Source: Salinilacustrithrix flava (GTDB lineage: Bacteria > Actinomycetota > Acidimicrobiia > Acidimicrobiales > Salinilacustritrichaceae). Taken from it: a stretch of 64,000 nt of DNA. Location: the NCBI GenBank assembly GCA_024128875.1, contig JAMYFF010000009.1, positions 180,547-244,546 on the forward strand, in the 5' to 3' direction. This document shows positions 52,351 through 60,363 of this stretch, piece after piece. The notes beneath the pieces were generated by a model. It was not told the origin of the DNA and did not search any database. It saw nothing but the letters and a program-made list of their open reading frames with translations. The stretch's first letter is position 1; each line of letters starts with the position of its first letter. Made by a program: the position numbers and the translations under genes.

Positions 52351-53091
52351 TCAGCTCAGCACCCGAACGATCAGCGCCGCGCCCGACGCGAGCAGCACGC
52401 CGAGGACCGCCAGGTCGAAGCCCCGCCCGCCGAGGCGGGCCCGGGACCGCGTGCCCACCGGGACCATGAGCAGCACCGGGATCAGGGCCAGCACCGAGAC
52501 CCCGAGGCGCTCGGCCGTGTACCGGCCGCTGGCGGCCAGCAGCACCAGCTGCACCGAGCCGGCGACGCCGAAGATGATCGTCACGCTGAACACGTAGGCC
52601 TGCGCGGTCAGCCGGTAGCCGTGCATCCACGCCCCCACCACCGGGCCCGACACGCCGAGCGCGCCCTGCATGACCCCCGCGAGCGAGCCGACCACCGGGG
52701 ACCACCGGTGGGTGGTGGCCTCCTGGAGTCGCAGCTCGGGGCTCCGCAGGTAGTTGACGACGTAGACCACGATCGTCACGGCCAGGAAGATCAGCAGCGG
52801 GTCCTCCGGCACGGTCACCAGCAGGAAGGTGCCGAGGAAGGCCCCGAAGAAGCTGGTGCCCACGAGCACCGGCAGGTCCCGGGTCTCGGATCGGCCGCCG
52901 CGCGCCTGCCAGCACAGCACGAAGTTGGCCACGGCGTTGGGGCCCGAGACGATGACCACGGCGTCCTCGATGCCGAGGGCCAGCGCGATCAGCGGCACCG
53001 CCAGCAGCGGGTACCCCATGCCGGTCACCGACTTCACGAACGCGCCGAGCAGGCTGGCACCCAGCACCACGGCGATCTCGGCACCGGTCAC
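52351..53091 (-). CDS. TauE/SafE family permease
   Basis: 246 aa, about eight hydrophobic helices with the two-repeat architecture of TauE/SafE exporters (GASLLGAFVKSVTGMGYPLLAVPL at the N terminus; GVMQGALGVSGPVVGAWM at the second repeat). The family exports sulfite, sulfoacetate or related anions; no substrate evidence here. GTG 53091 is 8 nt after TAGCGT (minus strand). Confidence 0.85.
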   Translation of the reverse strand: MTGAEIAVVLGASLLGAFVKSVTGMGYPLLAVPLIALALGIEDAVVIVSGPNAVANFVLCWQARGGRSETRDLPVLVGTSFFGAFLGTFLLVTVPEDPLLIFLAVTIVVYVVNYLRSPELRLQEATTHRWSPVVGSLAGVMQGALGVSGPVVGAWMHGYRLTAQAYVFSVTIIFGVAGSVQLVLLAASGRYTAERLGVSVLALIPVLLMVPVGTRSRARLGGRGFDLAVLGVLLASGAALIVRVLS

Positions 53092-53150
53092 GGCGAGGCA
53101 CGCTACGGAGGCGCGGTGGCAACGGCCGATTCAGGCGGCACACTGCGGCG
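53092..53150. promoter_or_regulatory. Divergent leaderless promoters, TauE / selenoprotein reductase
   Basis: Minus strand TAGCGT (53105-53100), 8 nt before GTG 53091. Plus strand CACACT (53139-53144), 6 nt before GTG 53151. The latter supports translation starting upstream of the in-frame TGA at 53181. Confidence 0.5.
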
Positions 53151-53774
53151 GTGGACATCGAGTTCTGGATCGACCCCATCTGACCGTGGTGCTGGGTGAC
53201 GGCCCGTTGGGTCGTCGACGAGGTGGCACCGGCCCGTGACCTGCAGGTCACGTGGCAGCCGATCAGCTTGTTCTTCAAGAACGAGCCCGAGGAGGGGTCC
53301 GAGTACCACGAGCCCGTGTGGTTCACCCACCGGCTGCTCCGGGTGCTCGAGTCCGTCCGGTCCGAGGGTGGCGACGTCGAGCAGCTGTACCTGGAGTACG
53401 GCCGGCGCATCCACCATGACAAGGACCGTGACTTCGACGTCGCCGATGCGCTCGACGCGGTCGGGCTCGACGTGATCCACGCCAAGGCCTTCGACGACGA
53501 CGCCTGGGATGCCGAGATCCGCACCCGCATGGACATCGGCCTCGCCCTCTGCGGCGACGACGTCGGCACGCCCATCATCGCCATGGACGACAAGCACGGG
53601 AACCGGGCCGGCTACTTCGGCCCCGTGATCACCCGGGTGCCCGACACCGAGACCTCGCTCGAGCTGTGGGATGCGCTGCGCACGATGATCAGCGTCCCCG
53701 GGTTCTGGGAGCTCAAGCGCACCCGCACCGAGAAGCCCGACTTCGGCGACCCACCGACGATCAGCGCGGGGTGA
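53151..53774 (+). CDS. Rv2466c-like mycothiol-dependent reductase, selenoprotein (in-frame TGA = Sec11)
   Basis: 208 codons from GTG 53151 with TGA at 53181-53183 (codon 11). The reading is VDIEFWIDPI-TGA-PWCWVTARWV; Mycobacterium tuberculosis Rv2466c has DPLCPWCW at this place, so the TGA replaces the first, nucleophilic Cys of the CPWC motif (here Sec-P-W-C). The product of 207 aa has the same length as Rv2466c, and the C-terminal GDDVGTPIIAM, GYFGPVITRVP and FWELKRTRTEKP match that family. A SECIS-like hairpin follows at 53198. A simple start search begins at 53196 and misses the active site. Confidence 0.88.
53198..53216 (+). promoter_or_regulatory. Bacterial SECIS hairpin of the Rv2466c-like gene
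   Basis: GACGGCCC (53198-53205) pairs with GGGUCGUC (53209-53216) around the loop GUU: 8 bp with one G-U. The stem begins 14 nt after the UGA, the loop is about 23 nt downstream, identical spacing to the glutathione peroxidase element. Confidence 0.78.
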
Positions 53775-55029
53775 CCCGCACCGGCACGGCCTCGTAGCCA
53801 CGCAGGGTGGTGCGGGGTCGCTGCACCAGCGCACCGGCGAGCTCGATTGTGCGGAAGCGGTCGCGCATCGCCCGGAAGACCTCCTGCCCCTCGGCGCGGG
53901 CGAGGTTGGCGCCCAGGCAGTAGTGGATGCCGGCGGCGAACGACAGCGGCGGGCCTTCGTCCCGGCCGACGTCGAAGCGGTCCGGATCGCTGAAGTGCGA
54001 GGGATCGCGGTTGGCGGCACCGAGCAGGGTCACCACCGCGGTGCCCTCCCCCACCGGCTCGCCGGCGACCTCCGCGGGCTGCAGTGCTCGACGGACGTCG
54101 AACTGCACGGGCGAGTCCCAGCGCAGCATCTCCTCCACCGCGGTCGGCAGCAGCGTCTCGTCGGACCACAGCCGAGCCATCTCGGTGGGGTTGCGCAGCA
54201 GCGCCGCCGTCCCGTTGCCGATGAGGTTCGTCGTGGTCTCGAAGCCCGCGGCGAAGATCAGGATCGCCACGACGATGACCTCGGCCTCGCTCAGCTGGTC
54301 GCCCTCCTCCTCGACCCGGATCAGGTCCGAGAGCAGGTCGTCCTGGGGTCGGGCCCGGCGCTCGGCGACGAGGTCGACGAAGTACTCCCAGGTCTCGGTG
54401 TTGGCCTGCTCGCCGTCGCGCAGCTCCTCGATCGAGGCGGTGGGCTCGATGCCGACCGCACCTCGGGTGATGAGCGAGCGGAACCTCGGCCAATCGGCCT
54501 CGGGCACGCCGACGAGCGCACCGATCACCGACACCGGGAACGGGAAGCCGACGAGGTCGAGCAGGTCGCCCTCCCCCGCCTCGGCCAGGTCGTCGACGTA
54601 GCGGCGGGCGAGCGCCGCGATCGTGCCCCGCATCTTCTCGACCCGCCGGGGCGTGAACGCCCGCGAGACGAGCCGGCGCTGGCGGGTGTGGTCGGGTGGG
54701 TCGAGGAACAGCAGCGACTGGGGGCGGTCGGCCATGCGGCGGCGCTGGTCACGGCGGAACTCATCGGTGGCCGGATCGGCGCTCGGCAGGCCGAGGCCCT
54801 CGTTGCTGTCGCCGTTGCCGAAGCGGTTGTCGCGCAGCACCTCGTTGCAGTCGTCGAAGCGGGTGAGGAAGATCGTGCCGGTGCCGCTGCGGTGCACCGG
54901 CGCCAGCTCCCGCAGCCGGTGGTACAGGGGGGCGGGGTCGGCGATGCCCTCCGGCGTGAAGAACAGGTCGGCGAGGACCCCGTCGCCCTGCTGCTGCACG
55001 TCGCTGGCGTGGTCGTCCACTGCGGTCAT
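53761..55029 (-). CDS. Cytochrome P450
   Basis: 422 aa. I-helix FAAGFETTTN, K-helix EEMLR, heme loop FAAGIHYCLGANLAR. FLDPPDHTRQRRLVSRAFTPRRVEKM is the usual actinobacterial P450 B-C region. ATG 55029 (MTAVDDHASD) has AGGGGGAA upstream. The 3' end overlaps the convergent selenoprotein gene by 14 nt. Substrate unknown. Confidence 0.9.
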   Translation of the reverse strand: MTAVDDHASDVQQQGDGVLADLFFTPEGIADPAPLYHRLRELAPVHRSGTGTIFLTRFDDCNEVLRDNRFGNGDSNEGLGLPSADPATDEFRRDQRRRMADRPQSLLFLDPPDHTRQRRLVSRAFTPRRVEKMRGTIAALARRYVDDLAEAGEGDLLDLVGFPFPVSVIGALVGVPEADWPRFRSLITRGAVGIEPTASIEELRDGEQANTETWEYFVDLVAERRARPQDDLLSDLIRVEEEGDQLSEAEVIVVAILIFAAGFETTTNLIGNGTAALLRNPTEMARLWSDETLLPTAVEEMLRWDSPVQFDVRRALQPAEVAGEPVGEGTAVVTLLGAANRDPSHFSDPDRFDVGRDEGPPLSFAAGIHYCLGANLARAEGQEVFRAMRDRFRTIELAGALVQRPRTTLRGYEAVPVRVTPR

Positions 55030-55053
55030 GTCGGTTCCCCCTGGGTCGTCACG

Positions 55054-55070
55054 GCTACCGACGGTAGCGT
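55054..55070. promoter_or_regulatory. Palindrome and -10 between P450 and phosphatase genes
   Basis: GCTACC-GAC-GGTAGC (55054-55068) is a perfect 6-3-6 inverted repeat overlapping TAGCGT (55065-55070), which is 7 nt before GTG 55078. The position suits a repressor site controlling one or both divergent genes. Confidence 0.45.
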
Positions 55071-55077
55071 CACCGAC

Positions 55078-55605
55078 GTGGGACGGGTGACGGCGTGGCG
55101 CAGCAGCGAGCGCTCCCGCAACGGCGGCATCGACCGGGTCCCCGTGCCCGGCGCCCCGGGTGCCCTGTGGCTGTGCGGCAAGCACCTGATCGGTCCCGAC
55201 GTCGAGGCCACCGTCGCCCGCGTCGACGCCCACGTCGTGCTCTGCCTGAACGAGCGCCACGAGCTCGAGGCCCGCTACCCGGACTACGTCGCCTGGCTGC
55301 GCACCGATCCCCGCGCCTGGTGGGCACCGGTCCCCGACCTGCACGCACCCCCGCTCGACGACGCCATCGCGCTCGTCGAGGGACTGGTCGAGCACCTCGA
55401 CGCCGGCCGCACCGTGCTCACCCACTGCGGCGCCGGCATCGGCCGAGCCGGCACCATCGCAGCAGCGGTGCTCATCACCAGGGGCACGACCGTCGACGAA
55501 GCCGTGGCCCAGGTCGCCGCCAGCCGCCCCGGTGCAGGCCCCGAGGCCGGCGCACAGGAGGAGCTCCTCCAAGCCATTGCAGGCGCCCAGCGCAACGCGA
55601 GATGA
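55078..55605 (+). CDS. Dual-specificity/tyrosine phosphatase-like protein
   Basis: 175 aa. The active-site loop HCGAGIGRAG gives C-x5-R of cysteine phosphatases; LWLCGKHLIGPD and VVLCLNERHELEARYPDY precede it as in DSP-type enzymes. Targets unknown. GTG 55078 is leaderless by position. The 41 nt between its stop and the convergent glnS contain no clear hairpin. Confidence 0.82.
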   Translation: MGRVTAWRSSERSRNGGIDRVPVPGAPGALWLCGKHLIGPDVEATVARVDAHVVLCLNERHELEARYPDYVAWLRTDPRAWWAPVPDLHAPPLDDAIALVEGLVEHLDAGRTVLTHCGAGIGRAGTIAAAVLITRGTTVDEAVAQVAASRPGAGPEAGAQEELLQAIAGAQRNAR

Positions 55606-55646
55606 GTCGGAACACAGGAAGCGGCCGAACCAGTCGCCAGCAACCG

Positions 55647-57335
55647 CTACTTGGACTTCCGCTTCTGGATGTTGGCCCACTCGTCCCGCAAGCCGACGGT
55701 GCGGTGCAGGGTGCGGGTGTCGTCGGGGTCGACGGCGAAGTAGCCGAGCCGCTCGAACTGGACGACCTCGCCCGGGGCGACGTCGGCGAGGGCGGGCTCG
55801 CCCTTGGCCTCCACGGTCTCCCGTGACGCCGGGTTCAACGAGTCGAACGCGTCGCCCTCGGCGCCGGGGTGGCTGTCGGTGAACAGGCGCTCGTAGAGGT
55901 GGACGGTGAGGTCCTCGGCGTGGGCGGCGGAGACCCAGTGGATCGTGGCCTTCACCTTGCGCCCGTCGGGGGCCTGGCCGCCCTTGGTCTCGGGGTCGTA
56001 GGTGGCGTGGATCTCGGTGACGTTGCCGTCGGCATCGGTGACCGCGTCGGTGGCGGTGATGAAGTAGCCGGCCCGCAGGCGGACCTCCCGGCCCGGGGTG
56101 AGGCGGTAGTACTTCGGCGGCGGGTCGGCCATGAAGTCGTCGCGCTCGATCCACAGCTCGCCGCTGAAGGGGACCTGGCGGGTGCCGGCGGCGTCGTCCT
56201 CGGGGTTGTTCACCGCCTCCACGTGCTCCACCTGACCCTCGGGCCAGTTGGTGATGACCACCTTCACGGGGTCGAGCACGGCCATGCGGCGCAGGGCGTG
56301 CGCGTTGTGGTGCCGGCGCACGTGGGACTCGAGCAGCTCGATCTCCACGGTGGAGTTGGTCTTGGCGACGCCGATCTCGTCGATGAAGGCCCGGATCGCC
56401 TCCGGCGGGTAGCCCCGCTTGCGCATGCCGCGGATGGTGGGCATGCGGGGATCGTCCCACCCGTCGACCACGCCGTCCTCCACCAGCTGGCGCAGCAGGC
56501 GCTTGGACATCACGGTGTGGGTGAGGCCGAGGCGGGCGAACTCGGTCTGCTCGGGCCTGTCGTTGGGCAGCTCGAGGTGCTCGAGGCACCAGTCGTAGAG
56601 CGGTCGGTGGTCGGCGAACTCGAGCGTGCACAGCGAGTGGGTCACGCCCTCGATGGCATCGGACTGCCCGTGGGCCCAGTCGTAGGTCGGGTAGATGACC
56701 CAGCGGTCCTCGGTGCGGTGGTGGGGCAGCCGGCGGATCCGGTACAGCACCGGGTCGCGCATGGTCATCACCGACGCCGACATGTCGATCTTGGCCCGCA
56801 GCACCTTCTCGCCGTCGGCGAAGGCGCCGTCGCGCATCTGGCGGAGCAGCCCCAGGTTCTCCTCGGGCGTGCGGTCGCGGAACGGGCTCTCGATGCCCGG
56901 TTCGCCGAAGCCGCCGCGCTGGGCCGAGATGGTCTCGGCGTCCTGGTCGTCGACGTAGGCCAGGCCCTTGCCGACGAGCTCCTCGGCCCAGGCGTAGAGC
57001 TGGTCGAAGTAGTCGCTGGCGTGGACGACGTCGGTCGGCTCGAAGCCGAGCCAGCGGATGTCGTCGATGATGGCGTCGACGTACTCGGGATCCTCGGCGA
57101 CCGGGTTGGTGTCGTCGAAGCGCAGCAGGCACGGCCCGCCGTACTGCTCGGCGAGGCCGAAGTTGAGGCAGATCGACTTGGCGTGGCCGATGTGGAGGTA
57201 CCCGTTGGGCTCCGGCGGGAACCGCGTCTGCACCCGGTCGAAGCGGCCGGCGGCCAGGTCGGCGTCGATCTTCTCCCGGATGAAGTCGCTGGGACCTTCC
57301 GTCGGAATCGGCTCGTCGTGGGGGGACGGGGTCAC
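55647..57335 (-). CDS. glnS: Glutaminyl-tRNA synthetase
   Basis: 562 aa class Ib synthetase. FPPEPNGYLHIGHAKS (HIGH) near residue 40, VMSKRLLRQL (KMSKS) near residue 275, and the C-terminal two-barrel anticodon-binding domain (SGELWIERDDF, YYRLTPGREVRL, ERLGYFAVD) identify GlnRS rather than GluRS. GlnRS is uncommon in Actinobacteria, most of which make Gln-tRNA by GatCAB transamidation. GTG 57335 is 6 nt after CAGCAT. Divergent from gltX. Confidence 0.93.
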   Translation of the reverse strand: MTPSPHDEPIPTEGPSDFIREKIDADLAAGRFDRVQTRFPPEPNGYLHIGHAKSICLNFGLAEQYGGPCLLRFDDTNPVAEDPEYVDAIIDDIRWLGFEPTDVVHASDYFDQLYAWAEELVGKGLAYVDDQDAETISAQRGGFGEPGIESPFRDRTPEENLGLLRQMRDGAFADGEKVLRAKIDMSASVMTMRDPVLYRIRRLPHHRTEDRWVIYPTYDWAHGQSDAIEGVTHSLCTLEFADHRPLYDWCLEHLELPNDRPEQTEFARLGLTHTVMSKRLLRQLVEDGVVDGWDDPRMPTIRGMRKRGYPPEAIRAFIDEIGVAKTNSTVEIELLESHVRRHHNAHALRRMAVLDPVKVVITNWPEGQVEHVEAVNNPEDDAAGTRQVPFSGELWIERDDFMADPPPKYYRLTPGREVRLRAGYFITATDAVTDADGNVTEIHATYDPETKGGQAPDGRKVKATIHWVSAAHAEDLTVHLYERLFTDSHPGAEGDAFDSLNPASRETVEAKGEPALADVAPGEVVQFERLGYFAVDPDDTRTLHRTVGLRDEWANIQKRKSK

Positions 57336-57367
57336 CCTCCAATGCTGGCACCTAACCTTCGCTCCTC

Positions 57368-59002
57368 ATGCTTCCTGCCGACCTGCTCGACCGCCTCCTC
57401 CCCGACACCGCACCCACGCAGCAGTGGGAGGAGGCCAACCCGCCCCGCGACCTCCCCGCCGGCGCCGAGGTCACCCGCTTCGCCCCGAGCCCGACCGGCT
57501 TCCTCCACATCGGTGGCGTGTACACCGCGATGGTGGCCAAGGAGCTGGCCGAGCGCAGCGGCGGCAGCTACTTCGTCCGGATCGAGGACACCGACCAGGC
57601 CCGGGCCATCGAGGGCTCCGACGAGCACTTCGCCCGCGCGTTCCCCCACTTCGGCATCGACCCCACCGAGGGACCCGATGCGCCGTGGGGCCCGTACCGC
57701 CAGTCGGAGCGGTCCGAGATCTACCGCAGCTTCGTCCGAGCGCTGCTGGAGTCCGGCCACGCCTACCCCGACTTCGTCACGAAGGACGAGCTGGCCGCCA
57801 TCACCGAGCGCCAGCAGGCCGCCAAGGTCGACCTCGGCTACTGGGGCGAGTGGGCGGTGTGGCGCGACGCCGAGCCCGAGCGGGTCACCGCCGCGCTCGA
57901 CGAGGGCCTCCCCTTCACCATCCGCTTCCGGGCACCGGATGCACCGGGCCGCATCGCCTTCGACGACGCGATCCGGGGCCGCATCGAGGCCGACGACAAC
58001 CGCAACGACGTCGTCCTGCTGAAGAGCTCCGCCGAGCCCCTCCCCCTGCCGACCTACCACCTCGCCCACGCGGTCGACGACCACCTCATGCGGGTCACCC
58101 TCGTCCTCCGCGGCGACGAGTGGATCTCGTCGGTGCCCCTGCACCTGCAGCTCTTCGATGCCCTCGGCTTCGAACCGGTCCGCTACGCCCACGTCGCCCC
58201 GCTCATGAAGGGCGAGGGCAAGAGCCGGCGCAAGCTGTCCAAGCGCAAGGACCCGGAGGCATCGGTCGACTTCTGGATGGCCGAGGGGTACCCGGTCGGC
58301 GCCGTCCGCCACTACCTGCGCGGCCTGGCCAACTCCCGGCTCGCCGATCTCCCCTTCGAGGAGGCCGCGGCCGAGCCCCTCCGCCTCGAGGAGTTCGGCG
58401 CGTCCGGCCCGCTGGTCGACATCCCCAAGCTCGACGACATCTCCGCCGACTACGTCGCGCAGATGCCTGCGACAGACATCCGGGACCGGCTGCTGGCCTG
58501 GGCCGACGAGCACGACCCCGAGCTGGCCGGGCTGCTGCGCGCCACGGGCGACGACCTGCTCGCCATCATCGACGTCGACCGCGTCGACACCGACCGGGTC
58601 CGCAAGGACATCGTGAAGTGGTCGGTGTTCCGCGAGCGGTACGGCTTCTTCTTCCCCGAGCTGTTCGCGCTGGTCGACGACCCGGCCGACGAGCGCTTCC
58701 TCGGTGTGCCCCCCGAGGTCGTGGCCGCGTTCACCACCGACTTCGTGGCCGGCTACGACCCCGACACCGCCTCCCCCGGCTGGTTCGACCAGGTGCGCGG
58801 CCTCGCCGAGCGCCACGGCTTCGCACTCGACCGCAAGGCGTACAAGGCCGACCCTGATGCCTTCCACGGCACCATGCGCGAGGCGTCCAACATCGTGCGG
58901 GTGACCCTGACCGGCTCCGGGCAGAGCCCGAGCCTGGACCAGATCGCCGGCGTCCTCGGCGCCGACGAGGTCCGCCGCCGGGTCGGCGCGCCGGCGGGCT
59001 GA
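57368..59002 (+). CDS. gltX: Glutamyl-tRNA synthetase
   Basis: 544 aa. RFAPSPTGFLHIGGVYTAM carries the HIGG-type motif, SYFVRIEDTDQAR the adjacent catalytic region and SRRKLSKRKDPEAS the KLSKR loop. The sequence around VYTAMVAKELAERSG differs from common bacterial GluRS (usually ARTALFNWLFAR-like), suggesting a divergent clade. ATG 57368 follows TAACCT by 9 nt. Its head-to-head position with glnS suggests linked control of the two synthetases. Confidence 0.9.
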   Translation: MLPADLLDRLLPDTAPTQQWEEANPPRDLPAGAEVTRFAPSPTGFLHIGGVYTAMVAKELAERSGGSYFVRIEDTDQARAIEGSDEHFARAFPHFGIDPTEGPDAPWGPYRQSERSEIYRSFVRALLESGHAYPDFVTKDELAAITERQQAAKVDLGYWGEWAVWRDAEPERVTAALDEGLPFTIRFRAPDAPGRIAFDDAIRGRIEADDNRNDVVLLKSSAEPLPLPTYHLAHAVDDHLMRVTLVLRGDEWISSVPLHLQLFDALGFEPVRYAHVAPLMKGEGKSRRKLSKRKDPEASVDFWMAEGYPVGAVRHYLRGLANSRLADLPFEEAAAEPLRLEEFGASGPLVDIPKLDDISADYVAQMPATDIRDRLLAWADEHDPELAGLLRATGDDLLAIIDVDRVDTDRVRKDIVKWSVFRERYGFFFPELFALVDDPADERFLGVPPEVVAAFTTDFVAGYDPDTASPGWFDQVRGLAERHGFALDRKAYKADPDAFHGTMREASNIVRVTLTGSGQSPSLDQIAGVLGADEVRRRVGAPAG

Positions 59003-59007
59003 CGCCG

Positions 59008-60168
59008 GTGGACCTCCGCCCCGACCCCGACCACGAGGCGATCGCCGAGGCCGTCGACGCGGTCTGCGCCCGCTTCGACGACGCCTACTGGTCCGACCTG
59101 GACCAGCGCCACGAGTTCCCCTGGGACTTCTACCGGGCCATGGCCGAGGGCGGCTGGGTCGGCATCTGCATCCCCGAGGCCTACGGCGGGGGCGGGCAGG
59201 GCATCGCCGAGGGCGCCATCGTCTTGAACCGGGTGGCCGCGTCGGGGGCGTGCATGAACGGCTCCACCGCGCTGCACCTGACCATGTTCGGCCTGAACCC
59301 GGTGGTGCGCTTCGGCAGCGAGCGCCTGAAGGAGGCGTTCCTGCCCCGAGCCGCGGTGGGCGACCTCCACGTCGCGTTCGGCGTCACCGAGCCCGACGCC
59401 GGCACCGACACCAGCCGCATCGCCACCCGTGCGATCGACGACGGGCACGGGGGCTTCGTCGTGTCCGGCCGCAAGATCTGGACCTCCAAGGCGCTCGAGT
59501 CCGAGGTGTGCCTGCTGCTCGCCCGCACCGACGCCAGCCCCGGCACCTTCGACGGCCTCACGCTGTTCCTGGTCGACCTCGATCCGGCCCACTGCGACAT
59601 CGCCCCCATCCCCAAGGTCGGCCGCAACGCCGTGGCCTCCTGCGAGGTCGCCTACGACGAGCTCCCCGTCGAGGGGTGGCGCATGGTCGGCGAGCGGGGC
59701 CAGGGGTTCCGCCACATCCTCCACGGCCTGAACCCCGAGCGGATCCTGCTCGCCGCGATGGCCTGCGGCATCGGCGAGGCCGCATTGCGCCGGGCGGTGG
59801 CCTACGCCGGCGAGCGCGAGGTGTTCGGCCGGCCCATCGGCGCCAACCAGGCCATCGCCCACCCGCTCGCCCAGGCCCACATGCAGCTCGCGGCGGCGAA
59901 GGCGGTCATGCGGGACGCAGCGTGGCGCTACGACCACGATCTGCCCTGCGGCGAGCAGGCCAACACGGCCAAGTACCTGGCCGCCGAGGCCAGCTGGTTC
60001 GCGGCCGACCAGGCGGTGCAGACCCACGGCGGGCTCGGCTACGCCACCGAGTACCACGTGGAGCGCTACTGGCGGGAGGCCCGGCTGCAGCGGCTGGCCC
60101 CGGTGAGCCAGGAGATGACGTGCAACTTCATCGCCCAGAACGTCCTGGGGCTGCCCCGGAGCTACTGA
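59008..60168 (+). CDS. Acyl-CoA dehydrogenase family protein
   Basis: 386 aa. FGVTEPDAGTDTSRI, VVSGRKIWTSKALES, and QTHGGLGYATEYHVERYWREAR are FAD- and substrate-binding segments; length matches four-helix/beta-barrel/four-helix members. GTG 59008 is 5 nt downstream of the gltX stop with no SD, so it may be read through from gltX. Chain-length specificity is not evident. Confidence 0.87.
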   Translation: MDLRPDPDHEAIAEAVDAVCARFDDAYWSDLDQRHEFPWDFYRAMAEGGWVGICIPEAYGGGGQGIAEGAIVLNRVAASGACMNGSTALHLTMFGLNPVVRFGSERLKEAFLPRAAVGDLHVAFGVTEPDAGTDTSRIATRAIDDGHGGFVVSGRKIWTSKALESEVCLLLARTDASPGTFDGLTLFLVDLDPAHCDIAPIPKVGRNAVASCEVAYDELPVEGWRMVGERGQGFRHILHGLNPERILLAAMACGIGEAALRRAVAYAGEREVFGRPIGANQAIAHPLAQAHMQLAAAKAVMRDAAWRYDHDLPCGEQANTAKYLAAEASWFAADQAVQTHGGLGYATEYHVERYWREARLQRLAPVSQEMTCNFIAQNVLGLPRSY

Positions 60169-60363
60169 GCCCGTTCACTGCGGTTGTGTTGCGATCCGTG
60201 TCAGATCGGAAATCGCGTGCTAGGGGTGTTGCCGTCCCGGGCCGTCGCGGCACGTCTGCGTTCGGTGTCGAGTCGAGTCGCTGGTCTCCTTCGGGTGCGA
60301 TCGGGGGCCCGCCTCGGCGCAGGCCGTCCGGGGACACACAACCCAACGAACGGAGCGAAGCAG
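60169..60363. other. Upstream region of the ehu operon
   Basis: 195 nt with no coding feature. TTGCGA near 60189 and TGCTAGG near 60221 are weak promoter candidates. GGAG about 10 nt before ATG 60364 is a clear ribosome binding site, making this one of the leadered genes. Confidence 0.4.

Noticed and set aside
53196..53774. A 192-aa protein starting at GTG 53196
   Set aside because: This start lies inside the thioredoxin motif region; PWCW and the first strand are encoded upstream, through the TGA at 53181.
55606..55646. Possible further copy of the palindromic element (GGAACAC ... CGCCAGCAACC)
   Set aside because: Some words resemble the family but no inverted pairing is present.
53761..57351. 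1196-aa minus-strand frame joining P450 and upstream sequence
   Set aside because: Only the last 422 residues are P450; the rest is a shadow of glnS and the phosphatase in other frames.
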